A stretch of DNA of 64,000 nt from HXMU1420-13 sp965601825 (GTDB lineage: Bacteria > Bacteroidota > Rhodothermia > Balneolales > Balneolaceae), in contig OZ271839.1 of assembly GCA_965601825.1 (NCBI GenBank), forward strand, positions 310,001-374,000. The letters run 5' to 3'. Shown one piece after another: positions 51,642 to 61,361 of the stretch; within the stretch, counting starts at the first letter, position 1; every line of letters starts with the position of its first letter. The notes beneath the pieces are model-generated. The model was not told the DNA's origin, ran no database searches, and worked only from the letters and a program-made list of their open reading frames with translations. The translations under genes and the position numbers were made by a program.

Positions 51642-52277
51642 ATGGAGAGATTTGTTTTACAAACAACAGCAGAAGAATTAGAATCCTATTTTGGGGTTTC
51701 TACGGATTCTGATGCTCTCCTTGAACCTAATTTCAATGCCGCACCGGGTTACCTTGTTCCAGCTATTTACTCAGTACATGGAGGACTTAGAATAGAATCT
51801 TGTTTGTGGAACCCAAACCAGTCAAGGCTTGATATAACTGAGTTTTTACTTAGCCCAAAAGCTGCTTCTATTTTAAGAAACCAATCCTGTATTATTCCTA
51901 TAAATGGCTTCTACATGTGGAAGAATAACGTTGAGGATGCCCTTCCTTTTTATGTTCGAATCCATTCTCAAAAATTACTTGGCATACCCGGGATTTTTAC
52001 GAACAGTGACAACCATCGAAAAACATTTACAGTTTTAACACGGAATGCAAATGTACTGTTAAAACCACTTGATGAAACAATGCCTTGCATTCTTGAAAAT
52101 GAACAATTTCATGACTGGCTATTCAATAAAGCAGACGATGTTGCTAATACAGGATTTATTGGTAATGAACTAATTACGAATATGACTGTTTACAGAGTCC
52201 CGAGTCTTGTGAATCAGTTATCAAATAATAGTCAGGAATTAATACAACCAATCCCAAAACTTCGAGAAGAAGACTAA
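51642..52277 (+). CDS. SRAP (HMCES/YedK) homologue lacking the catalytic residues
   Basis: The 211-residue protein has the SRAP fold pattern: N-terminal RFVLQTTAEEL, FNAAPG (31-36), a GFYMWK segment (89-94), LPFYVRI, TVLTRNAN and the C-terminal ELIQPI. Active SRAP proteins form a covalent bond with abasic DNA through Cys2 with help from a Glu and a His. Here the N-terminus is MERF where MCGRF is expected, Glu in GF(Y)EWK is Met92, and the His before RMP is Asp144 (LDETMP). No upstream frame restores the Cys. It may bind DNA without crosslinking. The gene diverges from the CPBP protease gene. Confidence 0.88.
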   Translation: MERFVLQTTAEELESYFGVSTDSDALLEPNFNAAPGYLVPAIYSVHGGLRIESCLWNPNQSRLDITEFLLSPKAASILRNQSCIIPINGFYMWKNNVEDALPFYVRIHSQKLLGIPGIFTNSDNHRKTFTVLTRNANVLLKPLDETMPCILENEQFHDWLFNKADDVANTGFIGNELITNMTVYRVPSLVNQLSNNSQELIQPIPKLREED

Positions 52278-52293
52278 TCTCTATCTTGGCTAT

Positions 52294-53220
52294 TTATCCA
52301 TTTTTCCCAGGTTTACCTTCATTGGGATTATCATAATATCGAATAGTTGGATATGCAAAATCGATATCAGATTGTTCATCAAAGCGATCAAGTATTGATT
52401 CCCAAATCAACTGTGTGGTACCTCTTCTTCTGCGTGGATTAGTTAAATATCTAACTGTTAAATTTACGCCGCTATCTTTCACATCGGTATAGACTATAGG
52501 AGTTAAATATCTGTACTCTATCAAATAAGATTTTGAAGCCTTCGCAATTTCAGCCTTTGCCTGCTCTATAAACTCTTTAGATATTTCGTTAACAACCTCA
52601 GATAAAATGGTCTTCGCTTTCTTCCAATCGCTCTCAAAAGTGACAAGAACCTGAATTTCATTCCATATAAATTCGAAGTCGCTGGTATAATTTGCGAGCT
52701 TTTTTATGAATACAAGATGATTCGGAATATGAATCACACGGCCCGTACTTTGATCGGCATCTACCCAATTTCCAATCTCCAATATTGTAAATTTAAAAGG
52801 TCGAACATCGATTACATCACCTTTTATCGTATCTAATTCTATGCGATCACCAACATCAAATGGCTTTCTCCAAATGATAAATAGAAAGGCTGCCAGATCT
52901 GTGACCGGATCCTTTAAAGCTATAGCTATACCTGCACTTAATAGCCCCAGGAAGGTTGCAATCGATTCAATTCCCGAAAACCAGATTTGTACAACGGCTA
53001 AAAAACCAATGAAAAAACTTATATAGGATAAGTTTTTCCTCCACTTATACTGTGCCTTTTTACTTGATGTCTTTTTCGTTACAACTCGAAGGACAATCAA
53101 TCGAATTAGCCATAAAAGGATGAAAATCCCAATAGTTTCGATGATCTTCGCCGTCAAATCAGGAGAATTTTGAAAATACTCCAACAGATTATTCCGCATA
53201 TTTGAAATAGTTTCACCCAT
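52294..53220 (-). CDS. MscS-type mechanosensitive channel
   Basis: The 308-residue protein has three membrane helices (about 22-42, 62-85 and 90-112). TM3 is the pore segment FLGLLSAGIAIALKDPVTDLAAF. A cytoplasmic beta domain follows (FDVGDRIELDTIKGDVIDVRPF, IGNWVDADQSTGRVIHIPN). It would open under membrane tension and release osmolytes. Its stop is 16 bases from the convergent SRAP-like gene. Confidence 0.92.
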   Translation of the reverse strand: MGETISNMRNNLLEYFQNSPDLTAKIIETIGIFILLWLIRLIVLRVVTKKTSSKKAQYKWRKNLSYISFFIGFLAVVQIWFSGIESIATFLGLLSAGIAIALKDPVTDLAAFLFIIWRKPFDVGDRIELDTIKGDVIDVRPFKFTILEIGNWVDADQSTGRVIHIPNHLVFIKKLANYTSDFEFIWNEIQVLVTFESDWKKAKTILSEVVNEISKEFIEQAKAEIAKASKSYLIEYRYLTPIVYTDVKDSGVNLTVRYLTNPRRRRGTTQLIWESILDRFDEQSDIDFAYPTIRYYDNPNEGKPGKNG

Positions 53221-53305
53221 AAGTATTCCCCTTAAAGCTTTTGCTTGGCATCATTTTCAAATTTGGGTATCTTTCAAGTCTTTCAAAAGTTTAGTTGATT
53301 ATAAA

Positions 53306-53689
53306 ATGCTTTACAACATTATTATTGTAGTTATTACCATTATTTGTGCACTCCTTACGTTAGTAGTGCTCCTTCAAAACGGTCAGGGACAAGGTTTATC
53401 CGGAATTGGTGGCGGTGGTGGTGGACTTGATTCCGGCGCAGGCGGATTAGGTGCACGTCGTACTGCTGACTTACTTTCAAAAGCTACTTCCATTTTAGGA
53501 GGCGCATTTTTAGTGCTTTGTGTACTAGCAAATTTCGCAATTGACAGACAGCAGCAAGCTGACTCAGTTTTACAGCAAGGTGCCCCTTTAAATGACATTA
53601 GTGCTCCTTCAAATACTCAGTCTGCAGTTCCAATTCAAACTCCTCCTCCTGTAACAAATGATAACGGAAGTTCTGAGAATGAGAACTAA
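53306..53689 (+). CDS. secG: Preprotein translocase subunit SecG
   Basis: The 127-residue protein has two membrane helices (about 3-22 and 58-76) joined by the SecG loop LVVLLQNGQGQGLSGIGGGG. An ARRTADLLSKATSILGG segment follows, and the C-terminal tail is rich in Gln, Ser and Pro. SecG stimulates SecYEG-driven protein export by flipping with the SecA cycle. It stands alone, with its own terminator. Confidence 0.93.
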   Translation: MLYNIIIVVITIICALLTLVVLLQNGQGQGLSGIGGGGGGLDSGAGGLGARRTADLLSKATSILGGAFLVLCVLANFAIDRQQQADSVLQQGAPLNDISAPSNTQSAVPIQTPPPVTNDNGSSENEN

Positions 53690-53705
53690 GATATTTTAAA
53701 GTTTG

Positions 53706-53741
53706 AAAAAAGCCCTCTAATCCAATTGAGGGCTTTTTTTT
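53706..53741 (+). terminator. Rho-independent terminator after secG
   Basis: A stem of AAAAAGCCCTC (53707-53717) with GAGGGCTTTTT (53728-53738) and a 10-base loop is followed by further T. Confidence 0.9.
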
Positions 53742-53880
53742 GCTCCAACAATTTTGAAACTATATCGTAATTAAATTCTTCTTTATCATACTAATTAATA
53801 TGTCTTATTAGTTGTGGTACTCTCAGTCTATGATTAATTTCAGGACGTCTATTTAATTTAAAAACAATTAACTATCTCAC

Positions 53881-56757
53881 ATGAAAAAACTACTATTAGC
53901 GCTAGTCATTGGGGGCATTTCATCTTCAGGGTTGATGGCGCAAACTCAACTTGTAGAAGAAGTTACCCGAGAGGGCGAAGAGATTGTTATCCCTTACAAA
54001 AAATTCATTCTGGATAACGGACTCACTCTTATTGTACATGAAGATCATTCAGATCCACTCGTTCATGTTGATGTAACTTATCACGTAGGTTCAGCTCGTG
54101 AAGAGCTATATAAATCTGGTTTTGCACATTTCTTTGAGCATATGATGTTCCAGGGATCAGAAAACGTAGCCGATGAAGAGCATTTTAAAATTATCAGTGA
54201 ATCGGGCGGAACGTTAAACGGAACTACTAACCGTGACCGAACTAACTACTTTCAGACTTTACCAAGTAACCAACTTGAAACAGCACTTTGGTTAGAAGCG
54301 GACAGAATGGGCTTTTTCCTTGATGCAGTTACACAGCGTAAATTTGAAGTTCAACGTTCAACCGTAAAAAATGAGAAAGCACAAAACTATGATAACCGAG
54401 CTTACGGCCGATGGAGTGAGCTAACAGCTGCTGCACTTTACCCATTTGGTCATCCATATTCTTGGTTAACAATTGGACGTGTTGAAGATTTGAATCGCGT
54501 TGATGTTGATGACTTAAAAAACTTCTTCCTTAGATGGTATGGTCCAAATAATGCAGTTTTGACGGTTGGTGGTAATGTTGAAGCTGATGAAGTTGTATCA
54601 TTAGTTGAGAAGTATTTCGGTGTTATACCAAGAGGCCCGGAAGTTGCGGATATGTATCTGGACCCTGTATCACTCGATAGTGATCGTTATCAATCATATG
54701 TTGATAATAATATTCGCTTCCCTGCTCTTCTATTCACATTTCCTACTGTACCAAGATTTCATGAAGACGAAGCTCCGCTTAATTTCTTAGCACAAATCTT
54801 AGGAACCGGACGTAGTTCATATTTCTACCAAAAGTTTATACTTACTCAGAAAGCAATCCAGGCTTCTACTTTTCATCCAACAAGCGAATTAGCAGGTGAA
54901 CTAACCATGTTTGTTCTTCCTTTCCCGGGACAAACTTTATCAGGCTTTGAAACTGAAATGCGGGGTATCCTTGACGAATTCGCAGCAGAAGGTGTTTCAG
55001 ATGAAGATATGGTCAAAATAAAAGCAACTTTCGAGTCTAGCTTCATTAATGGCTTACAAAGCGTTGCTGGTAAAGTGTCTCAATTAGCTTCTTATGCAAC
55101 TTTTGCGGATGATGCGAACTTCATCAAGAGTGATCTTGACCGATATAATGCGGTAACTAAAGAGGATATTATGCGAGTATTCAATGAATACGTGTATAAT
55201 AAACCTGCTGTAATACTGAGCGTTCTTCCAAATGATGGTGGAGCAACACAACCTGCTCAACCTGATAACTTTGTTGTTCAAACAGAAGGCGACAATCCTT
55301 TTCCTACAATCGACTATTCTGGATTGAGCTACAGCAGACCGACAGGTGATACTTTTGATAGAAGTGTAAAACCAACTCCTGGTCCTGCACCTTTGGTTCA
55401 AATTCCTGCATTCTGGAAAACAGAAGCAGCAAATGGAATCAAATTCATCGGTACAAACTCAAATGAAGTACCAACAGTGAATATTCAAATTCGCATTAAA
55501 GGAGGTCATTCTATGGACCATTATCATGCGGAGAAAGCAGGCTTAGCTTCGATCACTGCTGGAATGATGAATGAATCCACAAAAAATTATACTTCTGAAG
55601 AAATAGCTGAAGAATTAAGAAAAATTGCCAGTTCAATTAGTTTCTCATCCAGCGATTACAGCACAACTATGAATATTAGTTCATTGAAAAAGAACTTAGA
55701 TCGTACGCTAGAATTAGCACAAGAGAAACTCTATCATCCTGCATTTAATGAGACTGATTTCGCCAGAATTAAACAGCAGCAAATTGAGGGAATAAGAAGT
55801 ACATATCAAAACCCTGCCTCCATTGCTGGCTTGGTTTATGAGCGACTCCTATATGGTGATGAGCATATCCTATCTGTACCAGGTAGTGGTATTGAAGAAA
55901 CCGTTACACGTATTACCGCTGAAGATGCTCAAGCATTCTACGATGACTACTATGCCCCGGAATTAGCTGAAGTTATAATTGTAGGTGATGTATCACGTGA
56001 TGAAATCATGGGTAAACTTTCATTCCTGAATGACTGGCAAAAGACAAATGCTAGCTTACCTGAATTACCAGAACCTTCTCCTGGAGATTACACAAAAGTG
56101 TACCTGGTTGATAAAGCTGCAGCACCTCAATCTGAGCTCAGAATCGGATTCATGACTGGTCTAGCTTATGACGCTACCGGAGAATATTTCAAAACTAATC
56201 TAATGAACTACACATTAGGTGGTGCTTTTAACAGTAGAATCAACTTGAATCTTCGTGAAGATAAAGGCTGGACGTATGGTGCTGGTTCTTACTTCAGTTC
56301 AGACACTTATAATGGCGAATTTACTGCTTATGCAGGTGTTCGTGCTGATGCAACCGACAGCTCTGTAGTCGAATTCATGCGAGAAATTAAAGACTTCAGA
56401 GAAAATGGTATCACTGAAGATGAACTAGCGTTTATGAGAAACTCTATTGGACAGCGAGATGCTCGTAGTTATGAGACTCCATTCCAAAAAGCCGGTTTCT
56501 TAGGAAATATCATCCGATATGATTTACCAAATGACTTTGTGGATACACAATCAGAAATCATTCGCACCATTACTAAGGCCGAAATTGATGCGCTTGCTCA
56601 AAAGCACCTTGATATCGACAATATGTACATCATGGTGGTTGGTGATGCTGCATCCCAAAAAGAGAAATTGCAAAATCTTGGTTATGAAGTAGTAGATGTT
56701 AGTACCAACGGTGACATTCTAATGGAGCTTCAGGAAACTGACGGTGACCAAGAATAA
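53881..56757 (+). CDS. M16 family (insulinase/pitrilysin-type) metalloprotease
   Basis: The 958-residue protein has a signal peptide (residues 1-20, ending LMAQ) and two M16 halves (about 35-470 and 500-945). The first half has the inverted zinc motif HFFEH (83-87) in SGFAHFFEHMMFQGS, and the downstream Glu ligand in VKNEKAQNYDN (about residue 163). The second half lacks the motif and would form the closing lid. It would act as a periplasmic or secreted peptidase. It is followed by a terminator and appears monocistronic. Confidence 0.93.
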   Translation: MKKLLLALVIGGISSSGLMAQTQLVEEVTREGEEIVIPYKKFILDNGLTLIVHEDHSDPLVHVDVTYHVGSAREELYKSGFAHFFEHMMFQGSENVADEEHFKIISESGGTLNGTTNRDRTNYFQTLPSNQLETALWLEADRMGFFLDAVTQRKFEVQRSTVKNEKAQNYDNRAYGRWSELTAAALYPFGHPYSWLTIGRVEDLNRVDVDDLKNFFLRWYGPNNAVLTVGGNVEADEVVSLVEKYFGVIPRGPEVADMYLDPVSLDSDRYQSYVDNNIRFPALLFTFPTVPRFHEDEAPLNFLAQILGTGRSSYFYQKFILTQKAIQASTFHPTSELAGELTMFVLPFPGQTLSGFETEMRGILDEFAAEGVSDEDMVKIKATFESSFINGLQSVAGKVSQLASYATFADDANFIKSDLDRYNAVTKEDIMRVFNEYVYNKPAVILSVLPNDGGATQPAQPDNFVVQTEGDNPFPTIDYSGLSYSRPTGDTFDRSVKPTPGPAPLVQIPAFWKTEAANGIKFIGTNSNEVPTVNIQIRIKGGHSMDHYHAEKAGLASITAGMMNESTKNYTSEEIAEELRKIASSISFSSSDYSTTMNISSLKKNLDRTLELAQEKLYHPAFNETDFARIKQQQIEGIRSTYQNPASIAGLVYERLLYGDEHILSVPGSGIEETVTRITAEDAQAFYDDYYAPELAEVIIVGDVSRDEIMGKLSFLNDWQKTNASLPELPEPSPGDYTKVYLVDKAAAPQSELRIGFMTGLAYDATGEYFKTNLMNYTLGGAFNSRINLNLREDKGWTYGAGSYFSSDTYNGEFTAYAGVRADATDSSVVEFMREIKDFRENGITEDELAFMRNSIGQRDARSYETPFQKAGFLGNIIRYDLPNDFVDTQSEIIRTITKAEIDALAQKHLDIDNMYIMVVGDAASQKEKLQNLGYEVVDVSTNGDILMELQETDGDQE

Positions 56758-56784
56758 AAATTGAAATAGATTTCTAATTTCTTT

Positions 56785-56816
56785 AAAGCCCTTTTCATTG
56801 CGAAGAGGGCTTTTTT
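56785..56816 (+). terminator. Rho-independent terminator after the M16 gene
   Basis: AAAGCCCT (56785-56792) pairs with AGGGCTTT (56806-56813), with a further TTC/GAA pairing inside, and is followed by a T run. Confidence 0.88.
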
Positions 56817-56941
56817 ATTGCTAGCCAGTTACTTAATACAACTTGACTTAACTAAATTGAATAATTTTTAAAAAATTACTTTACAAAAGCTCAGTATCTC
56901 CGATAACGAAATAGTCAATAATTGTTTAAATAGTACAGGTT

Positions 56942-58912
56942 ATGCTGAAAAAACTTTCTCTTCGAAAGAAATTATGGGTCATTGGTAGTGTTCCACTAGC
57001 AGGTTTTTTGATTCTAAACTTAATAGATATTACAAAATCTGTAGGTACGGTAAACGAGCTCAAAAGTATGAGCCAGGATATCGAAATTGTAATGGAGCTA
57101 CGCCCACTTATTACTGAATTACAAAAAGAACGTGGCCGTTCAGTTGGATATACCGCTTCAAAATCAGAAGAAGTATATGAAAAATTACAGGCTCAAAGAG
57201 CTAATACTGATCAGATATTTGCCAGCTTGGTAAATCGGTTTGATTCAGGAGAGCTACGCTCTCAAAATGATGCCGTAAATGAAGATTTAAGTGACATTAT
57301 TGGAGACAAGTCTACTTTAATTAGTTTAAGGCAGGCAGTTGATGCTCAAACCAAGACAGGAGTTGAGTATTTGACGGATTACACAAACTACATTTACAAA
57401 GGTCTGAATTTCCTTAATACAACAGCAAAAAACTCATCTGATAAAGATGTAAGTACCAATCTATTAGCTTACTATTTCTTTTTAGACATGAAAGATGCGC
57501 TTGGACAAGAGCGCGCATTGCTATATGGGGCTTTCCTTACTGACGAGTTAAGTGTACCGGAATTTGCACGTTTTTCTTTCCTGGAAGAAGATGTGAAATT
57601 TCTGGAAAATGAGTTAAAGGAACTTGCCGATCCACGAATGGTCACTATTTATGAAAGCTATCAAAACGATAGTAGAATTAGCAAAGTAGATAGCTATCTA
57701 GCTGTTTATAAGGAAAAGAATTTTGATGGAAATTATGGACAAGATCCAGAGGCATGGTTCGCTGATATAACTGCAAAAATTGGTTTATATGGCCAGATAG
57801 ATCAGGAACTTGTTGAATTTATCTTTGCAGATAGTAATGAGAAAGTAGCTGCAAACGTACAATTTATTGTGATTACTGGTGTGCTTTCTGCTATTTCAGT
57901 ATTTGCATTAATAGCATTGGTATTCTTTTCTATTCGATCTGTTTTAAAACCACTTATTGAAGTAACAAATGGTTTGGTTGATAATTCAGTAAATACCAAT
58001 CAAGCTGCAAGAACACTTGAATCATCAAGCCATGATTTGGCAAGATCGGCTACAGAGCAATCTGGTTCTCTCGAACAAACAAGTACCGCATTTGAGGAAT
58101 TAACAGCCACAGCTAAATCAAATAGCGAGAACTCCGAGCATGCCAGAGAAGCCGCGAATTTAATGCGCGAAGCAGCTGAACAAGGAGCTAAAGAAATATC
58201 ACAATTGAATACCGCAATGGAGGACATCAAAACCAGTAGCGATAGTATTTCAAGTATTATCAAAACGATTGATGATATTGCATTCCAAACAAACTTATTA
58301 GCGCTCAATGCTGCAGTTGAAGCAGCTCGTGCCGGTGAAGCAGGAAAAGGCTTTGCTGTGGTAGCTGAAGAAGTTAGGAGTCTTGCACAGCGCAGTGCGG
58401 AAGCTGCTCGTAAAACATCCGAAGAAATTGAAATGTCGATCGCGAAAAGCGGACGAGGAGTAGAATTGAATGAATCTATCCGACTTGTATTCGATCAGAT
58501 CCTCGAACAGGCACGTAGCGTAGATGCAATTATTGAAGGAATTGCTGCAGCCTCATTACAGCAATCAAAAGGTATTGAAGATGTAATAGAAGCTGTTGAT
58601 CACTTAAATCAAAAAACTGTTGAAACGTCTCAGATTTCTGAAAAAACAGAGCATTCGGCTGAAGGTCTAACAGTACAAGTAAGTGAGATGGTTAAATACA
58701 TAACTGATCTAAGCACGAAAGTAATTGGTGGTGGAATTGGTCAGCATTTACTCAAAAAAACACATGACGCTGATAACAACTCAGAGTCTGTTTTTGCAGC
58801 TCATGAAATCCGTAAGAATGCTGCTAATGCCCAGTTTGCCGATTGGTCAGCAAATGTGCAAAGCACTCAAAAACAGGACAAGAAAGAAGAAGCTTTATTC
58901 GAGTCCTTCTAA
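56942..58912 (+). CDS. Methyl-accepting chemotaxis protein with NIT sensor domain
   Basis: The 656-residue protein has an N-terminal membrane helix (about 12-29), then a NIT (nitrate/nitrite-sensing) domain (about 45-295, starting RPLITELQKERGRSVGY). A second membrane helix lies at about 305-328. The long cytoplasmic signalling coiled coil carries the conserved hairpin IDDIAFQTNLLALNAAVEAA (about 440-460) and EAGKGFAVVAEEVRSLA. It would pass signals to CheA/CheW. No chemotaxis genes lie in this window. The NIT domain makes nitrate or nitrite a possible signal, not a certain one. Confidence 0.92.
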   Translation: MLKKLSLRKKLWVIGSVPLAGFLILNLIDITKSVGTVNELKSMSQDIEIVMELRPLITELQKERGRSVGYTASKSEEVYEKLQAQRANTDQIFASLVNRFDSGELRSQNDAVNEDLSDIIGDKSTLISLRQAVDAQTKTGVEYLTDYTNYIYKGLNFLNTTAKNSSDKDVSTNLLAYYFFLDMKDALGQERALLYGAFLTDELSVPEFARFSFLEEDVKFLENELKELADPRMVTIYESYQNDSRISKVDSYLAVYKEKNFDGNYGQDPEAWFADITAKIGLYGQIDQELVEFIFADSNEKVAANVQFIVITGVLSAISVFALIALVFFSIRSVLKPLIEVTNGLVDNSVNTNQAARTLESSSHDLARSATEQSGSLEQTSTAFEELTATAKSNSENSEHAREAANLMREAAEQGAKEISQLNTAMEDIKTSSDSISSIIKTIDDIAFQTNLLALNAAVEAARAGEAGKGFAVVAEEVRSLAQRSAEAARKTSEEIEMSIAKSGRGVELNESIRLVFDQILEQARSVDAIIEGIAAASLQQSKGIEDVIEAVDHLNQKTVETSQISEKTEHSAEGLTVQVSEMVKYITDLSTKVIGGGIGQHLLKKTHDADNNSESVFAAHEIRKNAANAQFADWSANVQSTQKQDKKEEALFESF

Positions 58913-58931
58913 ATAAACATTGTTTAGTTGT

Positions 58932-58967
58932 GCCCTCATGTGCGAAAGTGCATGAGGGCTTTTTTTA
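58932..58967 (+). terminator. Rho-independent terminator after the chemoreceptor gene
   Basis: GCCCTCATG (58932-58940) pairs with CATGAGGGC (58951-58959) and is followed by eight T. It overlaps the 3' end of the convergent mnmE gene. Confidence 0.92.
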
Positions 58968-60341
58968 TTTACCAATACAGAAACGTGAAAAGATGGAATC
59001 CAAGATGTGCTCATTGGTAATTTCACCGGTTATGGTTCCTAATTCATTCAAGGCAGCTCGTAAATCAATAGATAGGAAATCACCGGTCATTCCCATATTA
59101 AGTCCTTGAATTGCCGCTTGAACCTGCTCATTCGCTTTCTTTAATGCATCTCGATGGCGTGATGATGTAACTAACAAACTCGTCGCATCATAGTGTTTAT
59201 TCTCAAGCGCTCGTTCTTTCAAGAAACCTTTTAGTTCATCAATTTGAATATCTTTTTTTGCGGATAATTTGATATCAAACTCCGTTCTCCATCCATAATC
59301 CAATTCAATATCTGCTTTGGTTCCTATCAAAATAAATGGAGTCTCTCCGGCCTTTTTTTGAAAATCGGCAACTTCTGCTTTTTCCTCAGGTGTGAATGGA
59401 TGTGATAAATCCTTGAGATAAACCACTAAATCTGCTTTTTCAAATGCCGCTTGTGATCGTTTTACGCCTTCCGCTTCAACAATATCTTCTGTTTCTCGGA
59501 GGCCTGCTGTATCAATCAACTTGAATAGTAAACCTTCGAAATTCCAGTCAACGTCGATGGTATCACGAGTAGTCCCAGCAATGTCAGTAACAATTGCACG
59601 ATCTGTGCCAACTAAAGTGTTTAATAAAGTAGATTTACCGGCATTTGGTCGACCTATTAATACAGTCTTTACTCCATCTTTCACTAATCGACCTGTCTCA
59701 TAGGTCTCTAGAAGTGATTCAATCTCTGAAGAAACATCTTGCAAAAGCTTCAACAACTGTTCCTTATTAGCAAACTCAACATCTTCCTCAATGAAGTCGA
59801 GCTCAAGCTCCACCATAGCGGTTGCATCGATAATCTGCTGGCGAAATTTCTTCACATGACCACCTAGTCTCCCCTCCAATTGTTGATGAGCCGCATCAAC
59901 TGCTTTTATACTTTTTGCATGAATAATGTCCGCAACAGCTTCCGCCTGATCCAAATCCATTTTCCCATTCAAGAAAGCTCTTTGTGTAAACTCGCCTGCT
60001 TCAGCTGCATGTACGCCAGTTGCTAAAATGGTCTCCAATACTTTCTGAGTTACCAATACACCACCATGACAAGAAATCTCAATGGTATCTTCACCTGTAT
60101 AACTTCTTGGTGATTTAAAAACGGTAGCCAAAACCTCATCAATAGGTAGTTTATTTGCGTCTACAATTTTCCCAAAATGAACGGTGTGAGAGTCCACTTT
60201 TGACAGATCTTTGCCTGAAAAACTTTCATTTACTTTTTGGATAGCATCTTTTCCTGAAACGCGAATTACGGCGATTCCTCCCTCCCCAATAGGTGTTGCT
60301 ATTGCCGCAATAGATGATTTTTGCTCGATGTGTTCACTCAT
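58965..60341 (-). CDS. mnmE: tRNA modification GTPase MnmE
   Basis: The 458-residue protein has the N-terminal tetrahydrofolate-binding domain (about 8-125, SSIAAIATPIGEGGIAVIRVSG cited by its TPIGEGGIAVIRVSG core), a helical domain and an inserted G domain. Motifs include G1 GRPNAGKST, G2 AGTTRD, G3 DTAGLR and C-terminal FCIGK, with the catalytic Cys. MnmE with MnmG modifies U34 of several tRNAs. The G4 motif reads TKAD rather than the usual NKxD, an odd point that may alter guanine specificity. The Met at 60341 is preferred, since the ten codons upstream are not conserved. Confidence 0.93.
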   Translation of the reverse strand: MSEHIEQKSSIAAIATPIGEGGIAVIRVSGKDAIQKVNESFSGKDLSKVDSHTVHFGKIVDANKLPIDEVLATVFKSPRSYTGEDTIEISCHGGVLVTQKVLETILATGVHAAEAGEFTQRAFLNGKMDLDQAEAVADIIHAKSIKAVDAAHQQLEGRLGGHVKKFRQQIIDATAMVELELDFIEEDVEFANKEQLLKLLQDVSSEIESLLETYETGRLVKDGVKTVLIGRPNAGKSTLLNTLVGTDRAIVTDIAGTTRDTIDVDWNFEGLLFKLIDTAGLRETEDIVEAEGVKRSQAAFEKADLVVYLKDLSHPFTPEEKAEVADFQKKAGETPFILIGTKADIELDYGWRTEFDIKLSAKKDIQIDELKGFLKERALENKHYDATSLLVTSSRHRDALKKANEQVQAAIQGLNMGMTGDFLSIDLRAALNELGTITGEITNEHILDSIFSRFCIGK

Positions 60342-60500
60342 ATCTAAAAGATAACCAACTACGATTAACATTCGTTAATAGAATTATGTGATGAGCTGCT
60401 TCATTTTGTGACCAAATGAGAAACCAATCAATTTTTTTGATCGTCTTAATTCTTTGTAGCCCATGGGGTTCAACTATTTTTTTAACCAAATACCAAAGCC

Positions 60501-61157
60501 ATGAGAATAAAGTCACTACTTAGTCTGGTCCTTACTTTAGTGTTAACGGCCAATATGTATGCAAATGAGAGAACGGCAAAACAACTTTTTGCTGCTGCAA
60601 TTTCGGGAGATGTTGATCAGATCGAATATTTAATTGAAGAAGGTGTTGATCCAAACACATTAGATATTAATGGAAATACACCTTTGCATTATGCCGCTTC
60701 AAATAACAGATTTGAAGCCATCGAAACTTTAATTGATCTTGGAGCTGATGTTGATGTAATCAATAATGCTGAAAATACAGCTCTTATAATTGCTGCCACA
60801 CAGAACCACTTTCAATCAGTGGACGTACTTCTTTCAGCTGGTGCAAATCCGAATATCGAAAGAACTGATCATTACACTGCACTTCACGTAGCTGCATTAA
60901 AAGGTAACTATCGATCGGTTGTTTCTCTTGTTGTTTTTGGCGCTGATGTAAATCAATCATGTGATATGGGGGTCAGTCCATTGATGCTAGCTGCAGGGAA
61001 AGGAAATATTAATATTGCAAAGGTACTGTTCGAAAACGGTGCAACTAATTCCACTGATATAGAAGGAAATGATGTTGTTGAATGGGCGAAGAAATCAGAA
61101 AGCTCAGAAATGATTGACCTGGTTCTTTCTTACACCTCAATCTCACTTGCAAAATAA
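60501..61157 (+). CDS. Secreted ankyrin-repeat protein
   Basis: The 218-residue protein has a signal peptide (residues 1-21, ending MYAN) and five ankyrin repeats, for example DINGNTPLHYAASNNRFEAI, AENTALIIAATQNHFQSV, HYTALHVAALKGNYRSV and GVSPLMLAAGKGNINIA. Ankyrin repeats mediate protein binding; the partner is unknown. A periplasmic location is likely. It is monocistronic with a strong terminator. Confidence 0.9.
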   Translation: MRIKSLLSLVLTLVLTANMYANERTAKQLFAAAISGDVDQIEYLIEEGVDPNTLDINGNTPLHYAASNNRFEAIETLIDLGADVDVINNAENTALIIAATQNHFQSVDVLLSAGANPNIERTDHYTALHVAALKGNYRSVVSLVVFGADVNQSCDMGVSPLMLAAGKGNINIAKVLFENGATNSTDIEGNDVVEWAKKSESSEMIDLVLSYTSISLAK

Positions 61158-61167
61158 TCCCTCCACA

Positions 61168-61196
61168 AACCGACCCAATAAAAGGGTCGGTTTTTT
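61168..61196 (+). terminator. Rho-independent terminator after the ankyrin gene
   Basis: AACCGACCC (61168-61176) pairs with GGGTCGGTT (61184-61192) across a 7-base loop, followed by a T run. Confidence 0.92.
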
Positions 61197-61313
61197 AGAC
61201 TATCTTTTTAAAAATGAACAATTACTCACCTCGCTCATTTAATTGCATTTTGGAAATTTCGAAAAACACCTTTATTTCCACATCTGTTTAATTAAGATGA
61301 ACTTTACTTGAAA

Positions 61314-61346
61314 CAAAAAAAGCCTCCACGTTGGAGGCTTTTTTTT
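61314..61346 (-). terminator. Rho-independent terminator of the POT transporter gene
   Basis: A stem of AAAAAAAGCCTCC (61315-61327) with GGAGGCTTTTTTT (61333-61345) and a 5-base loop has T runs on both strands. It lies 15 bases past the stop of the minus-strand gene ending at 61362. Confidence 0.9.
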
Positions 61347-61361
61347 GAATAGAAATTTTGT

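Noticed and set aside
53745..53880. ACTAAT...ATTAGT inverted repeat upstream of the M16 gene
   Set aside because: Six-base AT-rich arms with an 11-base spacer are expected by chance in such AT-rich DNA.
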